Shown in pieces: positions 56,546-64,000 of a stretch of DNA of 64,000 nt. Below the pieces are notes generated by a model. The model made no database searches, had not been told where the DNA came from, and saw only the letters and a list, made by a program, of their open reading frames with translations. The position numbers were made by a program, and so were the translations under genes. Positions within the stretch are counted from its first letter, which is position 1. Each line of letters opens with the position of its first letter. The DNA comes from JBCBWG01 sp964579305. Its GTDB lineage: Bacteria; Pseudomonadota; Alphaproteobacteria; Rhizobiales; Hyphomicrobiaceae. The stretch is from the NCBI GenBank assembly GCA_964579305.1, contig CAZOGY010000005.1, positions 1 through 64,000 on the forward strand. Reading direction: 5' to 3'.

Positions 56546-57340
56546 ATGGTCGAGCGCATGGTGTCCATCGTTGGCAAGGCGGCACATGTCGATGTCTGGG
56601 CCTGGGAACTTGACCAGCCGGGCTGGGTGCATGCTGCTCTGGACCCAGTCCTGTCGGCAGACGAACACGCCAGAGCCGCCCGTTTCCTGAAGCCAACAGA
56701 TCAACAACGGTTTCGCATCGCGCATGGCGGACTGCGCTGGCACCTTGCTCGCGCCATGGGCTGCGACGCACCGTCGATCCAGTTTGAGCGACATGCGCAC
56801 GGCAAGCCGATTGTCGTCGGCGCCCAAGGCGTGCCGCCGGTCCAATTCAACCTGTCACATACGGGCCGTGGCGCGCGCGCGATGGCGGCGCTTGCGATTT
56901 GTAAAACGCATGCGGTTGGCATCGACATTGAGGGGATCGCCCATGTCGGCACGGATGTGTCGCGCGGATTCACGGCTCAGGAACGTTCGCTTCTGCGTGA
57001 TGCGGGTGATGACGCAACGTGGCGAGCGCGGTTCTTTGCGATCTGGACGGCGAAAGAAGCGGCATTGAAAGCTGTTGGCCTGGGGTTGTCGGCTGGGCTC
57101 GATGCTGTTTGCGTGGCGGGTGTTGTGGCAAATGCGGGGCCTGGCCATCGCAATGGGCATCGTGCGTTGATCTGTGGTGCCAAACTTAAAAAGCGGTATG
57201 CCGACGGCGAAATACAGATTTACCCAATTGGAATTGGCGATGGCTTTTCTGCCGCCGTGGGGATTGTGGGCGCTGAAACTTTAAGCATCTCGGTTAAGAT
57301 ATGGCGACCGAAGGACGCACTGCGACAGTCTGTCGACTGA
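56546..57340 (+). CDS. 4'-phosphopantetheinyl transferase, Sfp type
   Basis: A 264-residue enzyme that converts apo carrier domains to holo form with coenzyme A. Sfp-superfamily signatures are QFNLSHTG (P1-like), AVGIDIEGI (P2, metal-binding Asp and Glu) and FAIWTAKEAALKAVGLGL (P3, WxxKEAxxK). It is the last gene of the NRPS-PKS operon and should activate the T and ACP serines of the three upstream synthetase proteins. The ATG at 56546 is a reasonable start; 56558 and a TTG at 56525 are alternatives. The apparent extension upstream overlaps the GT2 gene and is not supported. Confidence 0.93.
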   Translation: MVERMVSIVGKAAHVDVWAWELDQPGWVHAALDPVLSADEHARAARFLKPTDQQRFRIAHGGLRWHLARAMGCDAPSIQFERHAHGKPIVVGAQGVPPVQFNLSHTGRGARAMAALAICKTHAVGIDIEGIAHVGTDVSRGFTAQERSLLRDAGDDATWRARFFAIWTAKEAALKAVGLGLSAGLDAVCVAGVVANAGPGHRNGHRALICGAKLKKRYADGEIQIYPIGIGDGFSAAVGIVGAETLSISVKIWRPKDALRQSVD

Positions 57341-57736
57341 TCAAGGAGTGAGAGAGCTTCGTGGCGCCGACGTGACTGCCGGGTCTGGCCGTTGCGGGTT
57401 TTGCCTCAACCACATGATCAGCAACGCGAGACCTGGTTGTGGTCTGGTCTCCATCTTGCATTCTATGTTGTTGATTTCAAAGTGTTTTAAATTCGACTCT
57501 CAATTGTCGTGCAGTTGTTAAACAACAAGCGTATCGCAACGCAACATCAGGCGCAGGGCGACTGCTGACAGTACAGTCAGATCTGGTGAATTTTCTTAGG
57601 CGAAATCTACGCGCAGACGCGCGCGTTAAGAGTGGCTGCGAGCTTCGTCGCGTCCGAGAAAGAAACAGTAATTCACTTGGAATTCGCCAAACATATATGC
57701 TAAGCCGCGCCTTAAGTCCGTGAGTGCTTGGAGTGC
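57341..57736. other. AT-richer leader upstream of the glycosylphosphotransferase
   Basis: About 400 bases, noticeably richer in A and T than the surroundings (for example 57460-57530). It holds two short palindromes: GTTGTT-A-AACAAC at 57514-57526 and CTGAC/GTCAG arms at 57565-57580. It probably contains the promoter and regulator sites of the EPS priming gene. No gene is seen. Confidence 0.5.
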
Positions 57737-59578
57737 ATGCAGGTGTCTCTTGAAACCATTGTTTCGACTGTAAAATCCTCCAGCGTGTCCGCCCTCGAGT
57801 TCGGTAGTTCGATCCCGACGACTTTGCGCGGGTTGAAGCTGCAGCGTAACGCGCGCCACGATATTGATCGCGCCGTCGTCTTGTCCGTTGATTTGGCTCT
57901 GTTTCTCGCTGCGGCCGTGCTGGGTCTGATCTTGCGGGACAACCTGCAGCTCGACCCGGTTCGCTTCACAGCCATGGTCCCGTATCTCGTTGCCACAGGC
58001 GCATTCTTCATGGTGCTGTTGATGGTGGCTGGGATCGACCGGTCGTTGTGGCAGTATCTCACAACGCAGGATCACGTGCGCGGCTTGATTGTCGTCGTTG
58101 GTGCCGTCGTGTCTGGCACGATTGTTTGCTGGCTGACCGATGCCATGGTCGGCGTCGCGCGTTCGGTTCCTGTGTTGCACGTCATCTTGGCCGCATTCCT
58201 TCTGACGTGCGCACGGATCTTCTGGCGCGCATTCGCGCAAAGCGGGATGGAGCGTTTGTCCGCGGCTTCGGAGCCAGGGGCTTTCGATGCGCCAACGGGC
58301 GTTCTGGTGGTTGGCCTGACCACGCAAACTGATTTGTTTCTGCGCGCGGTTGAGCGCGGGCAATTGGGCCACGTGCGTATCAGCGGCATTTATGTTGACG
58401 ATCACGCCTATCATGGGCGTCTCGTTGGCCGTCACCTTGTTTTCGGTCCCGGTGAAAACTTGCGTGACCTGATAAAGCGCCTGTCCGTTCACGGCGCGAC
58501 GGTGGGGCAGATCGTTGTCACGTGCGCGCGTGCCGATCTGTCGCCGGCGATCGGCGATGAACTAGCCGCCATTCAAGCCACCGGTCTGGCCGATGTGACT
58601 CACTTGGAAGACGAGCCATCTCTTAGCGCTCCGTGCGGCGCGCGCACGGGCGGAGATGGTACCCACGAGGATGGCGCGGGTGTATGCGATGCGCAGGCCG
58701 GGGGCGACCGTGGGACCGATCCGTCGGAAGCCGTTGCGTTTGACACGCCAGCCGTTGCGGCGCGCACGCGGCGTCCGTTCTGGGCGTTGAAGCGGATCGT
58801 CGACATCTGCGGCTCAAGTGCCCTGCTCGTGCTGCTTGCGCCTGTCATCATGGTGGTTGCCGGCGTTGTTTTGTGGACTCTGGGGCGCCCGCTGATCTTC
58901 TGGCAGGACCGACCCGGGTACCTGGGGCGTACGTTCCGGGTGTTCAAATTTCGCACCATGCACAATGCCCACGACCGGTTTGGCAACCGGCTGAGCGATG
59001 AGGAGCGTCAGAGCGCAGTTGGCGCGTTTTTGCGCAAGACGCGACTGGATGAACTGCCTCAGCTCTGGAACATTTTTGTCGGCGAGATGTCCTTCGTCGG
59101 CCCGCGTCCACTGTTGCCCGTGGATCAGCATCCGAGCTACGCGGCACGATTGCTTGTGCGGCCGGGGCTGACGGGCTGGGCGCAAGTCGTTGGTGGCCGT
59201 AAGATTTCGGCTGCGGACAAGGCTGCACTGGATATCTGGTATGCCTGTCACGCGACGTTTACGCTGGAGGCGAAGGTCCTGGTCAGGACGGTTCGCATGG
59301 TGTTGCGCGGCGAAACGCTTGATCATGAGATCGTCGCGCAGACGTGGGATGAATTGACCGCCGATCGGATTGTGCCGAAAGCGCCGGCGCGGATCGGGCG
59401 GTACGCCATGGAAGGCGCGCCCGGCTTGCTGCCAACGGCCGCAGCCGCCGCGGCGCAGGCGGCCGTACCGCTGTTCCGGCCGCAATCGGGCTCGTCGTCT
59501 GTCGACCAGGCCGGGCCGCGAATGTCGGGTGGCCCCGGCAAGCGGGATGGTCAATCAAAGGTGAGTGATGCTGCCTGA
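57737..59578 (+). CDS. Exopolysaccharide polyprenyl glycosylphosphotransferase (ExoY/WbaP-like)
   Basis: A 613-residue initiating enzyme that moves a sugar 1-phosphate from UDP-sugar to undecaprenyl phosphate. Four N-terminal helices (about 40-160) and a Rossmann-like region (about 175-290, GVLVVGLTTQTDLFLRAVER) precede an unusual Asp/Gly-rich insert (about 295-335) and the catalytic Bac_transf domain: KRIVDICGSSALLVLLAPVI, FKFRTMHNAHD, RKTRLDELPQLWNIFVGEMS, VGPRPLLPVDQ, RPGLTGWAQVVGG. The C-terminus is Ala/Ser-rich and dispensable-looking. It starts the repeat unit completed by the nearby glycosyltransferases. ATG 57737 is chosen; GTG 57743 has better spacing from GGAG. Confidence 0.93.
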   Translation: MQVSLETIVSTVKSSSVSALEFGSSIPTTLRGLKLQRNARHDIDRAVVLSVDLALFLAAAVLGLILRDNLQLDPVRFTAMVPYLVATGAFFMVLLMVAGIDRSLWQYLTTQDHVRGLIVVVGAVVSGTIVCWLTDAMVGVARSVPVLHVILAAFLLTCARIFWRAFAQSGMERLSAASEPGAFDAPTGVLVVGLTTQTDLFLRAVERGQLGHVRISGIYVDDHAYHGRLVGRHLVFGPGENLRDLIKRLSVHGATVGQIVVTCARADLSPAIGDELAAIQATGLADVTHLEDEPSLSAPCGARTGGDGTHEDGAGVCDAQAGGDRGTDPSEAVAFDTPAVAARTRRPFWALKRIVDICGSSALLVLLAPVIMVVAGVVLWTLGRPLIFWQDRPGYLGRTFRVFKFRTMHNAHDRFGNRLSDEERQSAVGAFLRKTRLDELPQLWNIFVGEMSFVGPRPLLPVDQHPSYAARLLVRPGLTGWAQVVGGRKISAADKAALDIWYACHATFTLEAKVLVRTVRMVLRGETLDHEIVAQTWDELTADRIVPKAPARIGRYAMEGAPGLLPTAAAAAAQAAVPLFRPQSGSSSVDQAGPRMSGGPGKRDGQSKVSDAA

Positions 59579-59632
59579 GCGCGGTGGGATTCGAGCGCGG
59601 TGATCCCTGAGCGCGCTGGGGACCGGGCGCGG
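59577..59632. repeat. 16-bp tandem repeat running into an assembly gap
   Basis: Three full units and one half unit beginning GAGCGCGGTG, GAGCGCGGTG, GAGCGCGCTG and GGGCGCGG at exact 16-base spacing, starting in the stop codon of the glycosylphosphotransferase gene. The array probably continues through the N run, which would explain the assembly break. Confidence 0.65.
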
Positions 59633-59732
59633 NNNNNNNNNNNNNNNNNNNNNNNNNNNNNNNNNNNNNNNNNNNNNNNNNNNNNNNNNNNNNNNNNNNN
59701 NNNNNNNNNNNNNNNNNNNNNNNNNNNNNNNN
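59633..59732. other. Assembly gap (100 N)
   Basis: A placeholder of unknown true length directly after a 16-bp tandem repeat, between two convergent genes. Confidence 0.95.
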
Positions 59733-59746
59733 CGGGCTGGCGTGGC

Positions 59747-60802
59747 TCACCGTGCCGAGGCGGCAGCCGTCTGCAAATTCGCGCCGCCCCCGGTGCCGCG
59801 ATAGCCGGCAGCTACGTAGACATCCATCAACCGCGGTAACTGCGTCTCGTCGGAATAATGATCGCGAAGGCGCTCCCAGCACGCAGTGCGCATGGCGGCT
59901 TGACGCGTTTCGTCCAGTTCCGCCCAGGCCTTTAGGCAAGACAGCGCCGCATCGACGTCACCGAAGTCGAAAAGCCAACCGGTTTCGCCATGCGTGATGA
60001 CTTTCGGCATGGCATCGACCCGGCTTGCAGCAACGGGAACGCCCGCTGAAAACGCTTCAAGCGTGGCCATCGGCAAGCCTTCCGTCCGCGACGTCATCAA
60101 GAGCAGGCCAATTTGCTCCAAGACCGGCGCGACGTTGGTTGTGATGCCATGGAACACGACGCGCTTGTCGTGTTTGGCTTGAAGGTCCGCGCGTAACGGA
60201 CCATCGCCCCACATATGAAACTCAATATCGGCCGGGGCTGCCTCGGCGATGGCGCAAAATATCTCCGGCGCTTTTTGATTAACGAAACGCCCTAAAAAGC
60301 CGACGCGCTTTGGAAGCGGCCGTGGTGTCGGCGGGGGTGGTAAAAGCAGGAAGTTATCAACCGTGTGACTTGACCAGGGGAGATTTGCCGCCACGCTTTC
60401 CGACACGGCAATGCGCGGTGCCGTTATGCCTGCAAATTCGTCAAGGCGTTGCCATAAACCGGTTGGAAGGGGCATGCGCTCGCCGTCGTGAAATGTCGTC
60501 ACCACTGGCGTGCGTGTGAAATGAGCTGCAAGGCGACCAATAATGCTGGCCTTATAGCCGTGCGTATGAATCAGCCCCGGCTTCTGCTTGCGTAGCGCGG
60601 CTGCAAGCGTGCGCATTTTGCCGTCAAGCGCGGTGTAGCTTAACCCCGCGTCCGAAAGCTGTGCATACCAGGGATTGTCGCCGTGGTCGTCCAACAACAC
60701 GATTTCGACCGGGATCGCGCGACGCTTTAAGGCTTGCGCGACAACGGCGACGTGACGCTCAATCCCGCCAACCGACGCGCTGTCCAAAAACATCCAAATC
60801 AT
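59747..60802 (-). CDS. Glycosyltransferase family 4
   Basis: A 351-residue cytoplasmic GT-B enzyme. The N-terminal acceptor domain has the glycine-rich FLDSASVGGIERHVAVVA and LIHTHGYKASIIGRL; the C-terminal donor domain has RVGFLGRFVNQKAPEIF, HMWGDGPLRADL and the nucleotide-sugar motif SRTEGLPMATLEAFSAGVPV (the E-x7-E-type site). It presumably adds one sugar to the EPS repeat unit. It is convergent with the glycosylphosphotransferase gene and separated from it by a tandem repeat and gap. ATG at 60802; the 3' end lies 14 bases inside known sequence after the gap, so the stop is reliable. Confidence 0.92.
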   Translation of the reverse strand: MIWMFLDSASVGGIERHVAVVAQALKRRAIPVEIVLLDDHGDNPWYAQLSDAGLSYTALDGKMRTLAAALRKQKPGLIHTHGYKASIIGRLAAHFTRTPVVTTFHDGERMPLPTGLWQRLDEFAGITAPRIAVSESVAANLPWSSHTVDNFLLLPPPPTPRPLPKRVGFLGRFVNQKAPEIFCAIAEAAPADIEFHMWGDGPLRADLQAKHDKRVVFHGITTNVAPVLEQIGLLLMTSRTEGLPMATLEAFSAGVPVAASRVDAMPKVITHGETGWLFDFGDVDAALSCLKAWAELDETRQAAMRTACWERLRDHYSDETQLPRLMDVYVAAGYRGTGGGANLQTAAASAR

Positions 60803-61244
60803 AACGGATTGACCACCTGAGACCCTTTAGGTGCCGGCATAGAGCAATCTGCGATCTTACGGAATCGTTTTGCGATTGTGAGATCGGACGAAATGGCTCC
60901 ATTTCCAGCATGATAGAGTATCTTGAACCGACCACTTGACCGTGACTGCGGTCACGTGTGCTCGGAAGATGCTCCAACGCAAACGTGCGGCGACTGCCTA
61001 CAGCGAAACTTTGAAAAACAATAGAGCGGAGTTGCGCGATGAAGCTGTTATCGCTGACAGCCTTAAATCGCAGCGGTCGATGGCTTTGAAGGGGACGGTT
61101 GTGCGGCCCGTTTGCGAAGTGTTGCCGTATTTTCTCATGGTCGGGCGAATCTTGCGACAGCGCTAACGCTTTGGCGTTGGATCACTCGTCGTTTGCCATC
61201 AATCGCGGTAGGCCGATCGCGCGGGTAAGTCAAAGGAGTGCGCT
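60803..61244. other. Divergent intergenic region between two GT4 genes
   Basis: About 440 bases with a full family B repeat in the left third. The right part must carry the promoter of the rightward GT4. No gene is supported. Confidence 0.5.
60839..60973. repeat. Intergenic repeat family B, copy 4
   Basis: A full-length copy. It opens TAGAGCAATCTGCGATCTTA, its middle is CATTTCCAGCATGATAGAGT, and it closes CTCGGAAGATGCT. The second half is the most conserved part relative to the copies at 13441 and 25448. Confidence 0.85.
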
Positions 61245-62330
61245 GTGCAAACTGACCGGTCGGCAGAAACCATTCACGTGGTCCAACGCATGGCGCCTGG
61301 CGGTATTGAGACGCTCGTGCTCGATCTCGTGCGCGCCGGTGATGGTTCCGACATGATCGTCAGCCTGGAGGACCGCGCTGAAGATCTGGTTGCGCAATGG
61401 CCAGCGCTGAGCGTTTTTGGGGACAGATTTATCTCGCTGCAGCGCGCATCGGGATTGCGGCCTGACCTAATGATGCAACTTTACAGGTTGTTTCGCGCGC
61501 ACAAGCCAAAGGCGGTTTTTGCGCACCATATCGGCCCTTGGGTATATGGCGGGCCTGCGGCGCGGCTGGCGCGCGTGCCGGGCGTCGTTCACGTTGAGCA
61601 TGACGTTTGGCACTATGAGGCACCGCGGCGCAAACGGCTTGCGCAGGCGATGGAACTGGCCGTGCGCCCGCGACATGTTGCGGTTTCTGAAAGCATCAAG
61701 ACGCAGATGGAGGCGTTGCTGCCGCGCCCGCGGGTGACCGTGATCCCAAACGGGGTCGATCTGGACCGGTTTTGCCCGCGCGATCCGGCGGCGGCCCGCA
61801 ACAGACTTGGGCTTGCGGCCAATGGCAGGTTCATCGGCACGGCCGGCCGGCTGGTCGCTGTCAAGGCACAAGCCGATTTGATTTCCGCGTTGCGCTATCT
61901 GCCCGATGACGTCCGTGCCGTTCTCGTCGGCGATGGCGTTGAACGCGCGGCGTTGGAAGCGCATGCGGCCAAGATCGGTGTGGCGGACCGCACGGTGTTC
62001 TTGGGCCATCGCGACGACCTGCATGAGGTTCTGCCGGCGTTCGACGTGTTCTGCCTGCCGTCGTTGAACGAAGGTTTGCCGCGTAGCGTGATCGAGGCGC
62101 AAGCTTGCGGTGTGCCGGTCGTGGCTTCAGATGTCGGGGGGATGCGCCAGGCCGTTTGCCCGCAGACGGGGCGGTTTGTTTCACCGAGCGCGCCTGAGGA
62201 GCTTGGTGCCGCCCTGGATGCCGCGCTTGCGAGCCCGCCGCAGATTTCACCGCGCACGTTCGTGGCTGAGCATTTCAGTTTTGCCGACACGGTGCGGGCC
62301 TACCGGCGCATTGCGGGGCTTGCGGCGTAA
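61245..62330 (+). CDS. Glycosyltransferase family 4
   Basis: A 361-residue GT-B enzyme beginning with GTG at 61245, supported by AAGGAGTG seven bases upstream. The N-terminal domain has VVQRMAPGGIETLVLDLVRA and VFAHHIGPWVYGGPAARLA; the donor domain has TVIPNGVDLDRFCPRD, FIGTAGRLVAVKAQADLISA, LVGDGVERAALEAHA and the motif FCLPSLNEGLPRSVIEAQAC. The domain order and motifs match PelF/WcaL-type GT4 enzymes of EPS clusters. Its 3' end overlaps the convergent Wzy-like gene by 31 bases. Confidence 0.93.
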   Translation: MQTDRSAETIHVVQRMAPGGIETLVLDLVRAGDGSDMIVSLEDRAEDLVAQWPALSVFGDRFISLQRASGLRPDLMMQLYRLFRAHKPKAVFAHHIGPWVYGGPAARLARVPGVVHVEHDVWHYEAPRRKRLAQAMELAVRPRHVAVSESIKTQMEALLPRPRVTVIPNGVDLDRFCPRDPAAARNRLGLAANGRFIGTAGRLVAVKAQADLISALRYLPDDVRAVLVGDGVERAALEAHAAKIGVADRTVFLGHRDDLHEVLPAFDVFCLPSLNEGLPRSVIEAQACGVPVVASDVGGMRQAVCPQTGRFVSPSAPEELGAALDAALASPPQISPRTFVAEHFSFADTVRAYRRIAGLAA

Positions 62331-63565
62331 CCGGTGAGCTTCCGCTTCGCCGTTGGTATGGCGTCGCTCAAACCCCAGATCAGTCCGCATGCAATAAAGA
62401 AATGGCGCCAATGGTCGGTGTCGACAACAAACCCTTGTAGCGCGGTGCCAATCAAGGCTGCCGTGGCGATCACGAAGGGGCCGCGCAAGGGGCCGCCGCG
62501 CATGATGCCCGCCAGGCCGGCGGCAATGGTCAGCACTACAACGGCGAGATACGTCAAGCCGCCAAGCCAGCCGGCGTTGAGGAACATCGACAGGTAAACC
62601 TGGTGCGGTTCTTCGTGGTGGTGCACTTCGCTGAACGCGCGGCTTCCAATGCCAAACGGCTTTTGCAGGATCAATTCGGCTGCCTTGGCCTGGCCTGCGA
62701 ACCGTCCGTGCGGGCCTTCGTCATAGCTTTGCGTCATTGACAGGCGCTCGTGGAGCAAAGCCTGCACCTTCGCGGACTGCAGGGCTGCGCCGATGGCCAC
62801 CAAACCGACTATGGTGCCTGCGGCCGCGACGGCGACGAGGCGGTTCTGGTCGCGCCGCGTCATCGCGACCAGCGCGCCAAACATGCCGACGACTGCCAGC
62901 GTCGCGCCGCCAGCCAACCAGGCGCCGCGCGAGAAGCTTGTCAACAGCCCCACAAGCATCATCACGGCAAGGAGGGTCGCTGTGACCGGCATCCGTGTCT
63001 CGCCACGCATCACCCGCCAGGACAGGAAGGCAATCGCAAGTGGCAGGGCGGCCGCATAGACGTTGGGATCTTTGAACGGTCCCTTGGCGCGACCATAGAG
63101 CGTGAAGGTGTTGTAAGCCCCCGGCAACAAATCAAAGTAGCCGATCAGCGCTAAAGCCGTTGCTGCCGCCGCACTGAGTGCATAGCACCACAGCGCCAGT
63201 TCGAACCGTTCCCGCGGACTGTCGCGCAGCCAGCTTGCCAGTGCGCACGCCCCGGTTGCCAGGAACAGGGTGATCGCGTCGTGCTTGAGACTTGTCACGG
63301 GCACCGGGGACGCAGACGCCGCGATCAGGCTTGCCGCGCAGATCGTCAGCCAAGCCGCCATGAAAAGTGCGGTTATGGGACCGACCGACAAGCAGCCGAG
63401 CAGCGGCAACGCAACGATCACCCCAAACATGACGGCGTCAGTGACGGCGGGCTCGTACTTGACGAAGCAACTCGTCAGCATTGCGAGCGCCACGAGCGCT
63501 GCAACCACACCGCGTCGGGACAGCGTCAGCGGGATCAGCAAGGTTGCTGGGATCGTGAGCGTCAT
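62300..63565 (-). CDS. Second Wzy/O-antigen ligase-like membrane protein
   Basis: A 421-residue inner-membrane protein with about 11 helices. Signatures are LLTSFSRGAWLAGGATLAVV (Wzy_C) and a periplasmic loop with FGIGSRAFSEVHHHEEPHQV followed by YLSMFLNAGWLGGLTYLAVV, with the conserved His before the last helices. It could polymerise or ligate the polymer, or serve a second glycan. ATG 63565 opens MTLTIPATLLIPLTLSRRGV; the 81 residues upstream look spurious. It is convergent with, and overlaps, a GT4 gene. Confidence 0.9.
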   Translation of the reverse strand: MTLTIPATLLIPLTLSRRGVVAALVALAMLTSCFVKYEPAVTDAVMFGVIVALPLLGCLSVGPITALFMAAWLTICAASLIAASASPVPVTSLKHDAITLFLATGACALASWLRDSPRERFELALWCYALSAAAATALALIGYFDLLPGAYNTFTLYGRAKGPFKDPNVYAAALPLAIAFLSWRVMRGETRMPVTATLLAVMMLVGLLTSFSRGAWLAGGATLAVVGMFGALVAMTRRDQNRLVAVAAAGTIVGLVAIGAALQSAKVQALLHERLSMTQSYDEGPHGRFAGQAKAAELILQKPFGIGSRAFSEVHHHEEPHQVYLSMFLNAGWLGGLTYLAVVVLTIAAGLAGIMRGGPLRGPFVIATAALIGTALQGFVVDTDHWRHFFIACGLIWGLSDAIPTAKRKLTGYAASPAMRR

Positions 63566-63786
63566 GGCAGGTGCTCGAATTAAGCGTTTCGGATCAAGCC
63601 AGTCGGGGCGGAGGTCGCGATGCGATGTTCCAGATTGCGACAGCGTTGCTGTGCGCCCGGTCCGGCATGGCGCGCCAAGGCACCGGTGCTGCAAAGCCGA
63701 TGCCGCCTTTCGCAAATGCTTGCAGTTTTGCGGGGCGATGCGCGATAGCCTGCCGTTGAGCCAAAAAAAACTGGAGGGAACGAGCC

Positions 63787-64000
63787 ATGACGTTGCGCGA
63801 TGAAACACGCGACAAGCTGAAAGGTGTGAGCACTGCGACGCTGGCGACCGCGCTGTTCAAGCGGGGCCTGCGTCATCAAATGATCCAGGGGGTGACACCG
63901 TTGAACCCGGGTCTGCCGACCATGGTCGGACCGGCCTATACGTTGCGCTATATTCCCGCGCGCGAGGACGTGAACCCGATCACCGTGTTCCAGGATCGAA
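63787..64000 (+). CDS. RraA-family protein, 5' part (runs off the window)
   Basis: The first 71 codons of a gene cut by the window end, preceded by GGAGGGAA at a good distance from the ATG. MTLRDETRDKLKGVSTATLA, then FKRGLRHQMIQGV and MVGPAYTLRYIPAREDV match the N-terminus of the RraA/dimethylmenaquinone methyltransferase-like family, the branch usually annotated as ribonuclease activity regulator RraA in alphaproteobacteria. Many members are in fact metal-dependent aldolases or decarboxylases of 4-hydroxy-2-oxo acids, so the annotated name should not be taken as function. Confidence 0.85.
   Translation, partial: MTLRDETRDKLKGVSTATLATALFKRGLRHQMIQGVTPLNPGLPTMVGPAYTLRYIPAREDVNPITVFQDR

Noticed and set aside
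1..64000. tRNA, rRNA, CRISPR or prophage elements
   Set aside because: I saw no cloverleaf, rRNA signature, regularly spaced direct repeats of CRISPR type, integrase or phage structural gene on either strand.

Overview
This window looks like a scaffold from a draft genome or MAG of a GC-rich alphaproteobacterium, probably Hyphomicrobiales-like. The evidence is the strongly GC-biased codon use and a set of gene pairs familiar from that group: TSUP permease with a TIGR02186 protein, DUF6460 with a MATE exporter, the ligase-associated helicase with PdeM, DUF952 with pyrD, and a PodJ-like Sel1-repeat protein. Three runs of exactly 100 N (18101-18200, 37996-38095, 59633-59732) mark scaffolding gaps of unknown true length. 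No rRNA, tRNA, CRISPR array, transposase or phage gene is visible.

Region 1 (1-23.3 kb) is ordinary chromosomal backbone. It carries mscL, a transporter-fused hybrid histidine kinase with a convergent LuxR-type regulator, a DUF4212/SSS symporter pair (a layout like CrbS/CrbR acetate-switch loci), a proline iminopeptidase, the PodJ-like protein, the TSUP pair, the MATE/DUF6460 pair, the Lhr-like helicase with PdeM, and DUF952-pyrD. Region 2 (23.7-27.7 kb) holds two tandem DUF262/DUF1524 proteins of the GmrSD-like type, one with a degenerate DUF262 motif; they are candidate defence genes.

Region 3 (27.8-63.6 kb) is a large exopolysaccharide island. The left arm, all on the minus strand, encodes a Wza/ExoF-like export protein, a Wzx-like flippase, a Wzy-like polymerase, a hexapeptide acyltransferase, a large secreted GH123-like protein with three internal repeats, a Wzz-like chain-length protein, and a CpsD/CapB-like protein that has lost its ATP-binding motifs. 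The right arm encodes a polyprenyl glycosylphosphotransferase, two GT4 glycosyltransferases and a second Wzy/ligase-like protein.

Between the arms, on the plus strand, is a compact hybrid NRPS-PKS operon (40.6-57.3 kb): an A-T loading protein; a 2830-residue KS-AT-ACP-aminotransferase-C-A-T megasynthase; a C-T-TE protein; an alpha/beta hydrolase; a GT2 glycosyltransferase; and an Sfp-type phosphopantetheinyl transferase. By domain logic an aminoacyl starter is extended with malonate, transaminated to a beta-amino acid and joined to a residue predicted to be glycine. The last protein is abnormal: its condensation motif reads HNxxxDG, it has no adenylation domain, and its thioesterase elbow reads Cys-Tyr-Cys-Ala-Leu. 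This operon and its position inside an EPS locus are the most interesting features here. The window ends in the 5' part of an RraA-family gene. Two families of palindromic intergenic repeats are scattered through the window.
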